A stretch of 20,819 nucleotides of DNA. Origin: JBGSWL01 sp041752455 (lineage in GTDB: Bacteria > Pseudomonadota > Alphaproteobacteria > Rhizobiales > Rhizobiaceae). The DNA lies in assembly GCA_041752455.1 (NCBI GenBank), contig JBGSWL010000074.1, forward strand, positions 1-20,819, read 5' to 3'. The notes beneath the pieces are model-generated. The model was not told the DNA's origin and ran no database searches. It was given only the letters and a program-made list of their open reading frames with translations. The position numbers and the translations under genes were made by a program. This document shows positions 1 through 7,306 of the stretch, piece after piece. Within the stretch, counting starts at the first letter, position 1, and each line of letters starts with the position of its first letter.

Positions 1-306
1 ATCGACCATTTCGTGTTCCGCTGCCAGCGCGAGGTGGGCGGGCTTGCCGCCGCCCTTGGCGGCATCGATGCGCTGATCTTCTGCGGCGGCATCGGCGAGA
101 ACTCGCGGCTGATCCGGGCCCGGATCTGCGAGCGGCTCGGCTGGATGGGGCTCGAGATCGACCACGCGCGGAACGCGGCGAATGACGAGGTGATCTCCTC
201 CGACCTCGCCCGAACAACGGTCATGGTCATCCCGACCAATGAGGAACTGGTGATCGCCCGGGCCGCACGCGCGGCGGTGGGCATGGCAAAGGAAGTGGCG
301 GCATGA
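1..306 (+). CDS. ackA: Acetate kinase, C-terminal fragment (5' end outside window)
   Basis: This is the last 101 residues of an acetate/propionate kinase, which interconverts acetate plus ATP and acetyl phosphate plus ADP in the cytoplasm. The frame is open from the first base, so the start lies upstream; full-length family members have about 400 residues. The fragment contains the family signature FCGGIGENS (residues 28-36), which belongs to the nucleotide-binding part of the ASKHA fold. It ends with the typical tail IPTNEELVIAR followed by an Ala-rich stretch. Its TGA stop overlaps the ATG of the next gene (ATGA), so translation is probably coupled to the CoA-transferase alpha subunit. No catalytic residue of the N-terminal half can be checked. 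Confidence 0.93.
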   Translation: MDHFVFRCQREVGGLAAALGGIDALIFCGGIGENSRLIRARICERLGWMGLEIDHARNAANDEVISSDLARTTVMVIPTNEELVIARAARAAVGMAKEVAA

Positions 307-956
307 AGGGCGCGTTGAAACCCGAGGCGGCGGCAGAAATGATCGCCGAGGGCGCGAGCCTGATGATTGGCGGCTTCATGGCTGTCGGCACGCCCGAACG
401 GATGGTCGACGCCATCGTGGCGCGGGGCGTGGGCGGGCTGACCGTCATCGCCAACGACACCGCGATGCCGGGAAAGGGCATCGGCAAGCTGATCTCGGCG
501 GGCCTCGTGCGGCATGTCATCGCCAGCCACATCGGGTTGAACCCGGAAACCCAGGCCAAGATGATCTCGGGCGAGATCACCTGCGAACTGGTTCCCCAAG
601 GCACGCTGATCGAGCGCATCCGCTCGGGCGGCATGGGGCTGGGCGGCGTGCTGACCCCGACCGGCCTTGGCACCGAGGTCGAGGATGGCAAGCAGATCGT
701 CGAAGTTCAGGGCAAGCGCTATATCGTCGAGACGCCGCTGACGGCGGATTTTGCGCTGATCGGGGCGTGGCAGGCGGATTACGTGGGCAATCTCAGCTAC
801 ATGCTGACCGCGCACAACTTCAACCCGATCATCGCATTGGCGGGGCGCACGGTGATTGCCGAAGCCGACGCGATCGTGCCGGTGGGCGTGATCCCGCCGG
901 ATGCGGTCAAGACGCCGGGTGTTCTTGTCGACCACCTTCTGATCCGCGCGGCCTGA
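303..956 (+). CDS. atoD: Acetoacetate-type CoA-transferase, alpha subunit (AtoD-like)
   Basis: The 217-residue product is a class I CoA-transferase alpha subunit. It moves CoA between acyl-CoA donors and acids such as acetate, acetoacetate or butyrate, as a complex with the beta subunit encoded next. The family signature is visible near the N-terminus as MIGGFMAVGTPERMVDA (residues 21-37), including the GGFxxxGxP CoA-binding element. The conserved GGVLTPTGLGTEVEDGK segment follows around residues 113-129. Length matches the family (about 215-220). The ATG overlaps the upstream acetate kinase stop by four bases, and the beta subunit starts eight bases after this stop. Substrate preference cannot be read from sequence; acetoacetyl-CoA:acetate is the commonest assignment. 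Confidence 0.92.
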   Translation: MKGALKPEAAAEMIAEGASLMIGGFMAVGTPERMVDAIVARGVGGLTVIANDTAMPGKGIGKLISAGLVRHVIASHIGLNPETQAKMISGEITCELVPQGTLIERIRSGGMGLGGVLTPTGLGTEVEDGKQIVEVQGKRYIVETPLTADFALIGAWQADYVGNLSYMLTAHNFNPIIALAGRTVIAEADAIVPVGVIPPDAVKTPGVLVDHLLIRAA

Positions 957-963
957 GGAGGGC

Positions 964-1621
964 ATGATGGACGCCAAGGAACTCATCGCGCGCCGCGTCG
1001 CGCGGGAAATCAGGCCGGGGTCGCTGGTCAACCTGGGGATCGGGCTGCCATCGATGGTGGCCAACTTTGTCCCCACAGACCGGGGGCGTGTTCTTTCAGG
1101 CCGAAAACGGGGTGATCGGCCTTGGTGCCCGCCCGCCCGAGGGGATGGAGATGCGCCATCTGACCGATGCGGGCGGCGGCTTCGTCACCGCCGTTCCGGG
1201 CGCGGCGAGCATCGATTCGGCGATGAGCTTCGGGCTGATCCGGGGCGGGCATCTGGACATGACGGTGCTGGGTGGCCTGCAGGTGGACGAGGCCGGTCAT
1301 CTGGCGAACTGGAAGGTACCGGGCAAGATGGTGCCGGGCATGGGCGGGGCGATGGATCTGGTGGCCGGCGCCAAGCGCGTCGTCGTCGCGATGACGCACA
1401 CGGCCAAGGGCGATCCGAAGATCGTGCCGGAATGCACGTTGCCGCTGACCGCGATGCGCCGGGTGTCGTTGATCGTCACCGACATGGCGGTGATCGAGCC
1501 GACCGATGCGGGCCTTTTGCTGCGCGAGACCGCGCCGGGCGTTTCCGTCGACGAGGTGATCGCCGCAACCACGGCACGGTTGGTGATTGCGAGCGATGTC
1601 AGCGAGATGGTACTGGGGTAA
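964..1621 (+). pseudogene. atoA: CoA-transferase beta subunit (AtoA-like), frameshifted
   Basis: Two adjacent frames together encode one complete class I CoA-transferase beta subunit of about 218 residues. The first part begins at ATG 964 after a strong GAGGAGGG ribosome site and reads MMDAKELIARRVAREI through LGIGLPSMVANFVPTDRG. It then leaves the family sequence. From about 1087 the next frame continues with VFFQAENGVIGLG and runs to the TAA at 1619-1621. Deleting one G from the G5 run at 1082-1086 restores the family sequence exactly at RG|VFFQ. The catalytic glutamate (AENG) lies just downstream of the lesion, so the unshifted product would have no active site. The rest is well conserved, which suggests a very recent mutation or a homopolymer base-call error. 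The alpha subunit gene is intact. Confidence 0.88.
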
Positions 1622-1633
1622 GGGGCTGACGCG

Positions 1634-1689
1634 CCCTCATCCGATCCGGCTTTGCCGGACCACCTTCTCCCGCTCGCGGGAGAAGGACA
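1634..1689 (+). repeat. REP-like palindromic repeat, copy A
   Basis: This 56-bp intergenic element holds two hairpins. The first is CCGG-CTTTG-CCGG around 1646-1658. The second, at 1663-1686, has 11-bp perfect arms (CCTTCTCCCGC) around a 2-nt loop. An inverted copy with 4 mismatches lies at 7231-7286. It sits between two convergent genes, where it could act as a bidirectional termination or RNA-stability structure. Immediately after it come a CGGGCATGCCCG palindrome (1697-1708) and a further CCCC/GGGG hairpin near 1726-1735. Confidence 0.8.
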
Positions 1690-1774
1690 GGGCGAACGGG
1701 CATGCCCGCTCTTCGGGCCACCTCTCCCCGCCGGGGAAAGGAAGGCGCCATAGGTGAGGGCTGCCGGACCAGGC

Positions 1775-2128
1775 TCAGTCGTAGGTGACTTCGTTGTCAC
1801 CCAGATAGACGTTGCTGGCATCGCAGATGTTGATGTCGATCGGATCGTCGAGCACTTCGCTGCCGTCTTCACCGAGCCAGCCGACCTGCAGGGTCTGTTC
1901 GCAAGGGCCGGTCATGGCGGTGAAGGCCATGTCTGCCTCTTCGTTCGGCCCGAGCTGCCCGTCGAGCCAGTTGTCGCTCCAGCCGGAGCCTTCATTGGTG
2001 TAGAAGCCGACCACGGTGTTGCGGACCGTGTCGTTGTGGATGGTGAAACGGCCTTCCTGGCCGGTCTGGGCGAGCGCCGCGGACGCGGCAAGTGAAAAGA
2101 CAAGGCTCAGGACGACAGATGTGCGCAT
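1775..2128 (-). CDS. Small secreted protein of unknown function
   Basis: I do not recognise a named family. The product has 117 residues. It begins with a clear Sec signal peptide, MRTSVVLSLVFSLAASAALA, with likely cleavage after ALA (residue 20). The mature part of about 97 residues is acidic and rich in Gly, Asn and Asp. It has two cysteines (C76 and C102) that could form a disulfide, and motifs such as GFYTNEGSGW and VGWLGEDG. The ATG at 2128 was chosen over the longer frame to 2221 because AAGGGGG lies 8 bases upstream and the signal peptide starts exactly there. It converges with the CoA-transferase genes and is otherwise isolated between repeats. A periplasmic or secreted location is likely; the function is unknown. 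Confidence 0.85.
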   Translation of the reverse strand: MRTSVVLSLVFSLAASAALAQTGQEGRFTIHNDTVRNTVVGFYTNEGSGWSDNWLDGQLGPNEEADMAFTAMTGPCEQTLQVGWLGEDGSEVLDDPIDINICDASNVYLGDNEVTYD

Positions 2129-2251
2129 GGAAAACCCCCTTGGAAAACCCGCGCGCACATAACCGGGCGCCCGGTCCGGCCGAAACGGTGCGGCGATTGA
2201 ACCTGTTGGAGAAGGGCGCACGGCAGGGTTGAAAGCGCGGTATTCCCCTCT

Positions 2252-2300
2252 CCCGACCTCGCTGGCGCTCGGCCACCCTCTCCCGCAAGCGGGCGAGGGA
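2252..2300 (+). repeat. REP-like repeat, copy B
   Basis: This 49-bp unit reads CCCGACCTCGCTGGCGCTCG and continues into an imperfect CCCTCTCCCGC / GCGGGCGAGGG hairpin. It matches 7061-7109 in the same orientation with a single mismatch. It is non-coding and belongs to the same general class of rhizobial intergenic palindromes as copies A and D. Confidence 0.8.
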
Positions 2301-2360
2301 CAGGCGCTTTCTTTCGCCCGCTGTCAGGCTCAGGGTGAGGAAGTGGAGCGGCTCGACACT

Positions 2361-2545
2361 TATCTCCCCCCTTTGCGGGGGAGATAGCCTTTTCCTTGGC
2401 TTGCGCAGTGAAGCCAGCAAGTCATTGGAAAAGACAAGAAAGGGGATAATGAGGAAGGATGCAGTTCCCCCTCTTGCGATTTCTGACGTTTGGCCTTTCG
2501 GCCAATTCGTCGAAATCGCTTTCTCCCCCGCAAAGGGGGGAGATA
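2361..2545. repeat. Inverted-repeat-bounded element with nested hairpin
   Basis: The left end (2361-2386) is a hairpin with arms TATCTCCCCC and GGGGGAGATA. The right end (2522-2545) is the inverted copy of it. Inside, at 2476-2519, a long hairpin forms: GCGATTTC pairs with GAAATCGC, GACG with CGTC and TTGGCC with GGCCAA around a TTTC loop, giving 18 base pairs with small bulges. The whole is about 185 bp, encodes nothing recognisable, and resembles a MITE or a mosaic of rhizobial intergenic elements. I see no target-site duplication. Confidence 0.6.
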
Positions 2546-2661
2546 AGCCCCCCGTTGACCCTCCCTTAACCATCTCTGCCAACGTCGCATTCACCCCGTT
2601 CGCCTAGGCTTTCCGCCGGGGACGTGTGTCCGGCCTTGATCGGCCGGCGAAAGACAGGGTG

Positions 2662-3438
2662 ATGGTGATGCGACGCAAGGTTGACATGCGCCTTGGCGCA
2701 GCCGCGCTTACCGGCGCGGCCATGGTTTTGCTGACCGGCTGTTTTTCCAGCGGTGACGGCCGGCCGGCCATACCGATCGGCGAAGTCCTGACGCCGATCG
2801 ATCCGGTGCAGACACGCTCGGTGTTTTCGCTGCCGCGTTTTTCGGTTCCGGGATTTGGCGGGCTTTCGGGCGGTGGCCAGAGCAGCGCCATGCCTTCAGA
2901 GGAAGTGCAATGCCGGGCGCAGCTGAAGCGCATGGGCGTGACTTTCACTGACATTGCACCGATCCGCGACGGCGGGTCGTGCTTCATCAACCATCCGGTC
3001 GAGGTTTCCGGCCTTGCGCGCGGCGTGGCGTTGAAGCCCGCTGCCAAGCTGAACTGCCAGGCGACCCTGGCGCTGGCACAATGGCTGCAGGACGATGCAG
3101 GGCCGGCGGCGCGGGCGCGCTATCTCACCGGCATCGCCGAGGTGCACAACATGAGCTCCTATTCGTGCCGGCGGATCAACGGGTCCGGCCAGTGGTCGGA
3201 GCATTCGATCGGCAATGCGATCGACATTGGCGGGTTCAAGCTGAAGAACGGCCATGAGATCGACGTGCGCAAGCCCGGCCTGTTTGCCATGCGCGAGCGC
3301 TCGTTCCTGAAGACGATCCGCGCCTCGGCCTGCAATGATTTCAACACGGTGCTGGGGCCGGGCTACGATTCCGACCATGCGGACCATTTCCACCTGGACC
3401 TGCGCGCCCGCAAGAGCGGCAGGACCTATTGCAAGTGA
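2662..3438 (+). CDS. Extensin-like family lipoprotein (putative metallopeptidase fold)
   Basis: The 258-residue product begins MVMRRKVDMR, has a hydrophobic segment ending in the lipobox LTGC (C27) and is probably a lipoprotein. A low-complexity Pro/Gly/Ser linker to about residue 80 precedes a C-terminal domain of the extensin-like_C family (PF06904 type). That domain shows EHSIGNAIDIGGF (His181, Asp188) and DSDHADHFHLDLR (His239, 242, 244). This is the same arrangement as the zinc site of LAS/VanY-type peptidoglycan peptidases, so cell-wall binding or hydrolysis is plausible but not shown. Several cysteines could form disulfides. The start could be ATG 2662, 2668 or 2686, or GTG 2626. I prefer 2662, after AAGACAGGG; 2686 also has a nearby AAGG and keeps the lipobox. 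The glycosyltransferase starts 13 bases downstream, probably in the same transcript. Confidence 0.85.
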   Translation: MVMRRKVDMRLGAAALTGAAMVLLTGCFSSGDGRPAIPIGEVLTPIDPVQTRSVFSLPRFSVPGFGGLSGGGQSSAMPSEEVQCRAQLKRMGVTFTDIAPIRDGGSCFINHPVEVSGLARGVALKPAAKLNCQATLALAQWLQDDAGPAARARYLTGIAEVHNMSSYSCRRINGSGQWSEHSIGNAIDIGGFKLKNGHEIDVRKPGLFAMRERSFLKTIRASACNDFNTVLGPGYDSDHADHFHLDLRARKSGRTYCK

Positions 3439-3451
3439 CGGGAGCGCGGCC

Positions 3452-4996
3452 TTGAGCGCTGTGGAATCAGGCGGGGTCCTGGCGCCCGTGCGCGCAGCGG
3501 GGCGCGTCGATCTGGCCGATGTGCTGCCGAGCTGGCGCACGCTGGCGGTGTTCCTAGTGCTGCTGGCGGCGATCCGGCTCGGCTATTTTGCGCTCGCGGG
3601 CATTTATCCGGACGAGGGCTATTACTGGCTGTGGGGCCGGAACCTTGCGCTCTCCTATTATGACCATCCCCCGCTCGGCGGCTGGATGCACGGGCTCACC
3701 GGCGCGCTGTTCGGCGACGGCATCCTTTAGGCGCGGCTCGGGCCGATCCTGACGCAGGCCGTGTGCTTCGTGCTGGTCTGGCACTGGGTGAAAAAGCTGG
3801 CGCCGGAAGCGCTGCGGGGCCGGGCCTTTGCCACGGCGGTGGCGATCTGGCTGGCGACGCCGATGATGATGACCTTCCAGTCGCTGGCGCTGATCGACCA
3901 TGTGTTCATCGCGGCGGGGCTGGCGGCGGTGCACTTCTTCGTGCTGTTTGCGCAGAGCCGTGCCGAGGGCGCGACCGATCACCGGATGCTCTATGCTTTC
4001 GCCGTCTCCCTCGGTCTTGCGGCGCTGACGAAGTATAATGCGGTGTTCATCGGCGTCGGCGTTGCGCTGTGGATTGTCTGGCAGCGCGACCGGATGGCGT
4101 GGCTGCGCGATCCGCATCTGTGGCTGGCTGCGGCGGTTTCAGTTGCGGTGTTCTCGCCGGTCCTGATCTGGAATTACCAGCATGACTGGCCGAGTTTCCA
4201 GTTCTACTTGCAGGACCGGATCGGTTTCGAAGCCCATTCTCCGGCGCAGCACGCCATCTATTTCACGCAGATGACCGTGGCGCAGGTTTCGCCATTGTTG
4301 CTGTTTGCTATCGTGCGCTTCATGATCGGGCGCGGCCCGGACCTCAGCCTGCCATCGCTGCAGGCAGCGGCGTTGCGCGGTCCGGCGGTTGCGATCTTCG
4401 TGCTCGGCCTTGCGGTCTGGTATCCGCTGACCTTGAAGACGCCGGTCGCGTTCTACTGGAACATCACCAGCTTTCTCCTGCCGCTGCTGATTGCGCCGTT
4501 CCTGTTCCGCAGCGTGATGGAGGTGCGGGTGCACCTGATCTACGGGGTTTTCTATTCGGCACTGCTGCTGTTCAACCAGGCGGCCATACCGCTGACGACG
4601 CTGACCATGGAACTTGGCCACCGGACTGAAAACATCATCCATTCCGGCGAGCCGCTGGTTGCGGCGCTGGACAAGGCCAAGGCGGAAACCGGCGCCGACT
4701 TGATCGTGACGACCGACTACCTGACGGCTGCGATGGTTTCGCTGCAGGGTGAGCGCACCGACATCGTCCATATCGGCCAGCGCCGCGACATGTGGGATTT
4801 CTGGTTCGACGGGGCGGCGCACAAGGGACAAAGCGCGGTGGTGCTGGCTGACGAGAAGTTCCCGGTGACCGAAACCGTGAGCGACGTCTTCGCCAAGGTG
4901 ACGCCCATCGGCGAGCATGTGGTGGTGCGCTTCGGCGTGCCGATCCACCGCTACCGGCTATATCTTGCCGAAGGATTTTCCGGACGGACGGAATAG
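3452..4996 (+). pseudogene. GT39/ArnT-type membrane glycosyltransferase, interrupted by an amber stop
   Basis: Two collinear segments in one frame encode a single polytopic membrane protein of about 514 residues. It resembles the family 39 glycosyltransferases (PMT/ArnT), which transfer sugars from polyprenyl-phosphate carriers at the periplasmic face. The N-terminal part has a first membrane helix (TLAVFLVLLAAIRLGYF) and the family motif YPDEGYYWLW with the expected acidic pair, then SYYDHPPLGGWMHG. A TAG at 3728-3730 (codon 93) then stops translation, and the same frame resumes with ARLGPILTQAVCF. At least seven further hydrophobic helices and a soluble C-terminal domain follow, with no other damage. 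The likely start is TTG 3452, with GGAG seven bases upstream. A single base change (for example TGG or CAG to TAG) explains the lesion. The glycan acceptor is unknown. Confidence 0.85.
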
Positions 4997-4997
4997 G

Positions 4998-5384
4998 TTA
5001 TCGCGGTATCGCCCTTGGTTTTCCGTCTTCGCCGATATGCACCATGGTGAAACGGGCAAAGGTGACCCGCTCGGACCTGTCGGTGAGATAGCGCTGCGCC
5101 CAGGCTTCGACGTAAAGTACCATCGACGTGCGGCCGATCTTCTCGACCTCCACCCAGACGCTCAGCGTGTCGCCGACTTTCACCGGACTTGAAAAGGCCA
5201 TCTCGTTGACCGCAGCGGTGACGATTCGCCCGCCGGCGCGCTCGGCCCCGGCAATGCCGCAGGCCAGATCCATCTGGCTCATCACCCAGCCGCCGAAAAT
5301 GTCGCCGGCGGCGTTGGTGTCACCGGGCATCGCAAGCGTGCGGAGCGTGAGTTCGCCACGCGGCGCGGCGGGTGTCGAGGGCAT
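4998..5384 (-). CDS. yciA: Acyl-CoA thioesterase, YciA-type hotdog fold
   Basis: The 128-residue product is a single-domain hotdog thioesterase that hydrolyses acyl-CoA esters in the cytoplasm. The characteristic segment MPGDTNAAGDIFGGWVMSQMD (about residues 19-39) contains the conserved Asn and catalytic Asp region of the YciA/BACH group. It is followed by VTAAVNEMAFSSPVKVGDTL and the DRSERVTFARFTMV strand. Length fits the family (about 130). ATG 5384 is preceded by AGGGGAAA about 11 bases upstream, and a longer in-frame extension toward 5789 has no family similarity. The gene is tail-to-tail with the glycosyltransferase: the two stop codons are separated by one base, so the convergent transcripts must overlap. 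It diverges from the DUF486 gene across 111 bp. Confidence 0.92.
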   Translation of the reverse strand: MPSTPAAPRGELTLRTLAMPGDTNAAGDIFGGWVMSQMDLACGIAGAERAGGRIVTAAVNEMAFSSPVKVGDTLSVWVEVEKIGRTSMVLYVEAWAQRYLTDRSERVTFARFTMVHIGEDGKPRAIPR

Positions 5385-5495
5385 GGGCCAGCTTTCCCCT
5401 GTGTGGCGTGCCGAACAGGCGCCCTTGCGCCGCTGCAACCAGCCTGATTGATCTTTGGCGCGGGCAGGTGCCCGTTTGCCATTCACGGATCCATC

Positions 5496-5843
5496 ATGCC
5501 CATCAGTTTCGCCCATGCAATGCCGATAGCGCTGCTGCTTGCCTCCAACGTGTTCATGACGCTCGCCTGGTACGGGCATCTCAAGTTCAAGGAGACGGCG
5601 CTGGTCACCGTCATCCTCGTCTCTTGGGGGATCGCCTTTTTCGAGTACTGCCTGGCGGTGCCGGCCAACCGGATCGGCCATGCGGTCTATTCGGCGGCTG
5701 AACTGAAGACGATGCAGGAGGTGATCACGCTGCTGGTCTTTGCGGTCTTCTCGGTGTTCGTGCTGAAGGAACCGCTCGGCTGGAACCATCTGGCCGGCTT
5801 TGCGCTGATCGCCGGAGGGGCGGCGCTGATCTTTCGCGGATAG
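5496..5843 (+). CDS. DUF486 family small membrane protein
   Basis: The 115-residue product has four hydrophobic helices: IALLLASNVFMTLAWYGHL, LVTVILVSWGIAFFEYCLAV, EVITLLVFAVFSVFVL and HLAGFALIAGGAALIF. Length and sequence fit DUF486, an inner-membrane family related to small drug/metabolite-type transporters whose substrate is unknown. The motif YCLAVPANRIGH in the second loop is characteristic. ATG 5496 was chosen because the family begins close to this point; the longer frame from 5448 adds residues with no similarity. The ribosome site is weak (GGA 8-10 bases upstream). It shares a 111-bp divergent control region with the thioesterase gene. Confidence 0.85.
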   Translation: MPISFAHAMPIALLLASNVFMTLAWYGHLKFKETALVTVILVSWGIAFFEYCLAVPANRIGHAVYSAAELKTMQEVITLLVFAVFSVFVLKEPLGWNHLAGFALIAGGAALIFRG

Positions 5844-5947
5844 CGGGAAAGCGATTTGGTTTTTTCCGACATGGCATGTCGTGCGCCCGGCGAGCGGCGG
5901 ATTATGGCCCGCCTAGCATCCGGCAAAAAACCGGGGGAATTTCATCC

Positions 5948-7042
5948 ATGTCGCGCCAAATCCGCGCCGCCGTCTGCCGTGAGTTCGGCAAGCCGCTGAC
6001 CATCGAAACCGTGACCTTGGCCGATCCCGGTCCGGGCGAAGTGCAGGTGGACATCAGGGCCTGCGCCATCTGCCATTCGGACATCACCTACGCGGATGGC
6101 GGCTGGGGCGGCGACCTGCCGATCGTCTTCGGCCACGAGGCGGCCGGCGTCGTTGCGTCGGTGGGCGAGGGCGTGACCGACCTCGCCGTCGGCGACCATG
6201 TGGTGGTGACGCTGATCCGCGCGTGCCATCATTGCCATTATTGCGCGGGTGGCAGCGAGTTCCTCTGCGAGGAAGTGTTCCCGCTCGACAGAAAGTCACC
6301 GCTTACCGATAGTAACGGCTTACCTTTGGGCCATGGCCTGCGCTGCGGCGCCTTTGCCGAAGCGGTCACTGTGGAAGCCAGCCAGGTGGTGAAGGTGGAT
6401 GGCGACCTGCCGTTTGACGTGGCAAGCCTCTTGGCCTGCGGCGTCATCACCGGGGCGGGGGCTGTGACGAAGACGGCGAAGATTCCGGCCGGTTCGCACG
6501 TGGTGGTGACCGGCTGCGGCGGGGTCGGGCTCAATGCTGTGCAGGGTGCGCGGATTGCCGGCGCGGCGACGATCACCGCTATCGACATTTCCGACGAGAA
6601 GCTGGCCGTCGCCCGGCAGATGGGCGCGACGCACACGGTCAACGTGAAGACGCAGAGCGCGGTGGACACGGTGATGGAGGCGTCTGCCGGGCGCGGTGCG
6701 GACTATGTGTTCGTCACGGTCGGCGCCAAGAGCGCGATCGACACGGCGATGGGCTACATCAAGAAAAACGGCACGGTGGTCATCGTCGGGATGCCGAACG
6801 GCGACGTGATGGCCGAGTACAACCCGTCCTGGTTTGCCGCCTGGAGCCAGAAGATCATCGGCTCGAAAATGGGCTCGGCGCATATCGCCACCGACATTCC
6901 GCACTTTGCCGCGCTCTACAAGGCGGGCGAACTGGAGCTAGACCGGATGATCTCCGGCCGGTTTGCGCTGGAGGACATCAACGAGGCGATCGCCGGGGTG
7001 AAACGCGGCGAAGCGCTGCGCAATGTGATCGTGTTCGGGTGA
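5948..7042 (+). CDS. Zinc-dependent alcohol dehydrogenase (MDR superfamily)
   Basis: The 364-residue product is a medium-chain zinc alcohol dehydrogenase that oxidises alcohols, or reduces aldehydes, with NAD(H). Catalytic zinc ligands are visible: C42 (CAICHSD), H63/E64 (FGHEAAG) and C164 (LLACGVITGAG). The structural zinc site is complete as C93-x2-C96-x2-C99-x7-C107. The Rossmann motif is GCGGVG (189-194), and D213 (AIDISDEK) at the end of the second strand indicates NAD rather than NADP. The layout matches class III-like and Rxyl_3153-type enzymes, but the usual glutathione-dependent formaldehyde dehydrogenase sequence is not evident, so I leave the substrate open. ATG 5948 has GGGGGA nine bases upstream. 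The gene is followed by a repeat cluster and is probably monocistronic. Confidence 0.93.
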   Translation: MSRQIRAAVCREFGKPLTIETVTLADPGPGEVQVDIRACAICHSDITYADGGWGGDLPIVFGHEAAGVVASVGEGVTDLAVGDHVVVTLIRACHHCHYCAGGSEFLCEEVFPLDRKSPLTDSNGLPLGHGLRCGAFAEAVTVEASQVVKVDGDLPFDVASLLACGVITGAGAVTKTAKIPAGSHVVVTGCGGVGLNAVQGARIAGAATITAIDISDEKLAVARQMGATHTVNVKTQSAVDTVMEASAGRGADYVFVTVGAKSAIDTAMGYIKKNGTVVIVGMPNGDVMAEYNPSWFAAWSQKIIGSKMGSAHIATDIPHFAALYKAGELELDRMISGRFALEDINEAIAGVKRGEALRNVIVFG

Positions 7043-7060
7043 GGGGCACCGCTGCCCTCA

Positions 7061-7109
7061 CCCGACCTCGCTGACGCTCGGCCACCCTCTCCCGCAAGCG
7101 GGCGAGGGA
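7061..7109 (+). repeat. REP-like repeat, copy C
   Basis: This unit repeats 2252-2300 in the same orientation with one mismatch in 49 bases. It begins 18 bases after the alcohol dehydrogenase stop and opens a 264-bp repeat-filled gap. Between this copy and copy D (7110-7230), fragments of the same GCGGGCGAGGG arm recur near 7126-7136 and 7187-7197 with intervening GC-rich sequence, suggesting local duplication of half-units. No gene is supported in 7043-7306. Confidence 0.8.
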
Positions 7110-7230
7110 AGGGGCGCTTGCTGGCGGGCGAGGGACGGGGCGCATTTCTTTCGCCCGCTTGTGGCGGGCGCAAGGTACCGAAAAGCGGGCGAGGGAAGGG
7201 GCGCCTGCTGGCGTTGCGAGGAGAGGTTCT

Positions 7231-7286
7231 TGTCCTTCTCCCGCTTGCGGGAGAAGGTGGTCCGGCAACGCCGGACCGGATGAGGG
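7231..7286 (-). repeat. REP-like palindromic repeat, copy D
   Basis: This is the inverted counterpart of copy A (1634-1689), identical at 52 of 56 positions. It keeps both hairpins: the 11-bp arms at 7234-7257, and TCCGG-CAACG-CCGGA near 7261-7275. Two of the four differences fall in the 2-nt loop of the long hairpin and one in the loop of the short hairpin, so the arms are almost entirely preserved. It ends 20 bases before the enolase-superfamily gene and could affect its leader. Confidence 0.8.
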
Positions 7287-7306
7287 CGTGAGGGAGGGAA
7301 CCAATC

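Larger units (their letters stand above)
2129..2661. other. Intergenic region built largely of repeats
   Basis: These 533 bases separate the divergent small secreted protein and extensin-like genes. They contain a REP-like unit (2252-2300), two inverted copies of a C-tract/G-tract hairpin (2361-2386 and 2522-2545) and a long nested hairpin (2476-2519). Open frames across the region are made of repeat sequence, have no family resemblance and are not called as genes. The promoters of the two flanking genes must lie here, but I cannot identify them confidently. Confidence 0.7.

Noticed and set aside
227..691. Minus-strand open frame across acetate kinase and the CoA-transferase alpha gene
   Set aside because: It is Pro/Ser/Met-rich and lies opposite two well recognised genes.
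1082..1086. Programmed ribosomal frameshift in the CoA-transferase beta gene
   Set aside because: No X XXY YYZ slippery heptamer or downstream stimulatory structure is evident, and the family is not known to use frameshifting.
1634..1740. CRISPR-like repeats
   Set aside because: The units are palindromic REP-type elements without regular spacing or unique spacers, and no cas gene is present.
2335..2607. Small open frames across the repeat-rich gap, both strands
   Set aside because: They are made of repeat sequence, lack ribosome sites and have no family resemblance.
3728..3730. TAG as a recoded sense codon (amber suppression or pyrrolysine)
   Set aside because: TAG ends this same gene and the DUF486 gene, and the family does not use pyrrolysine; mutation or base-call error is simpler.
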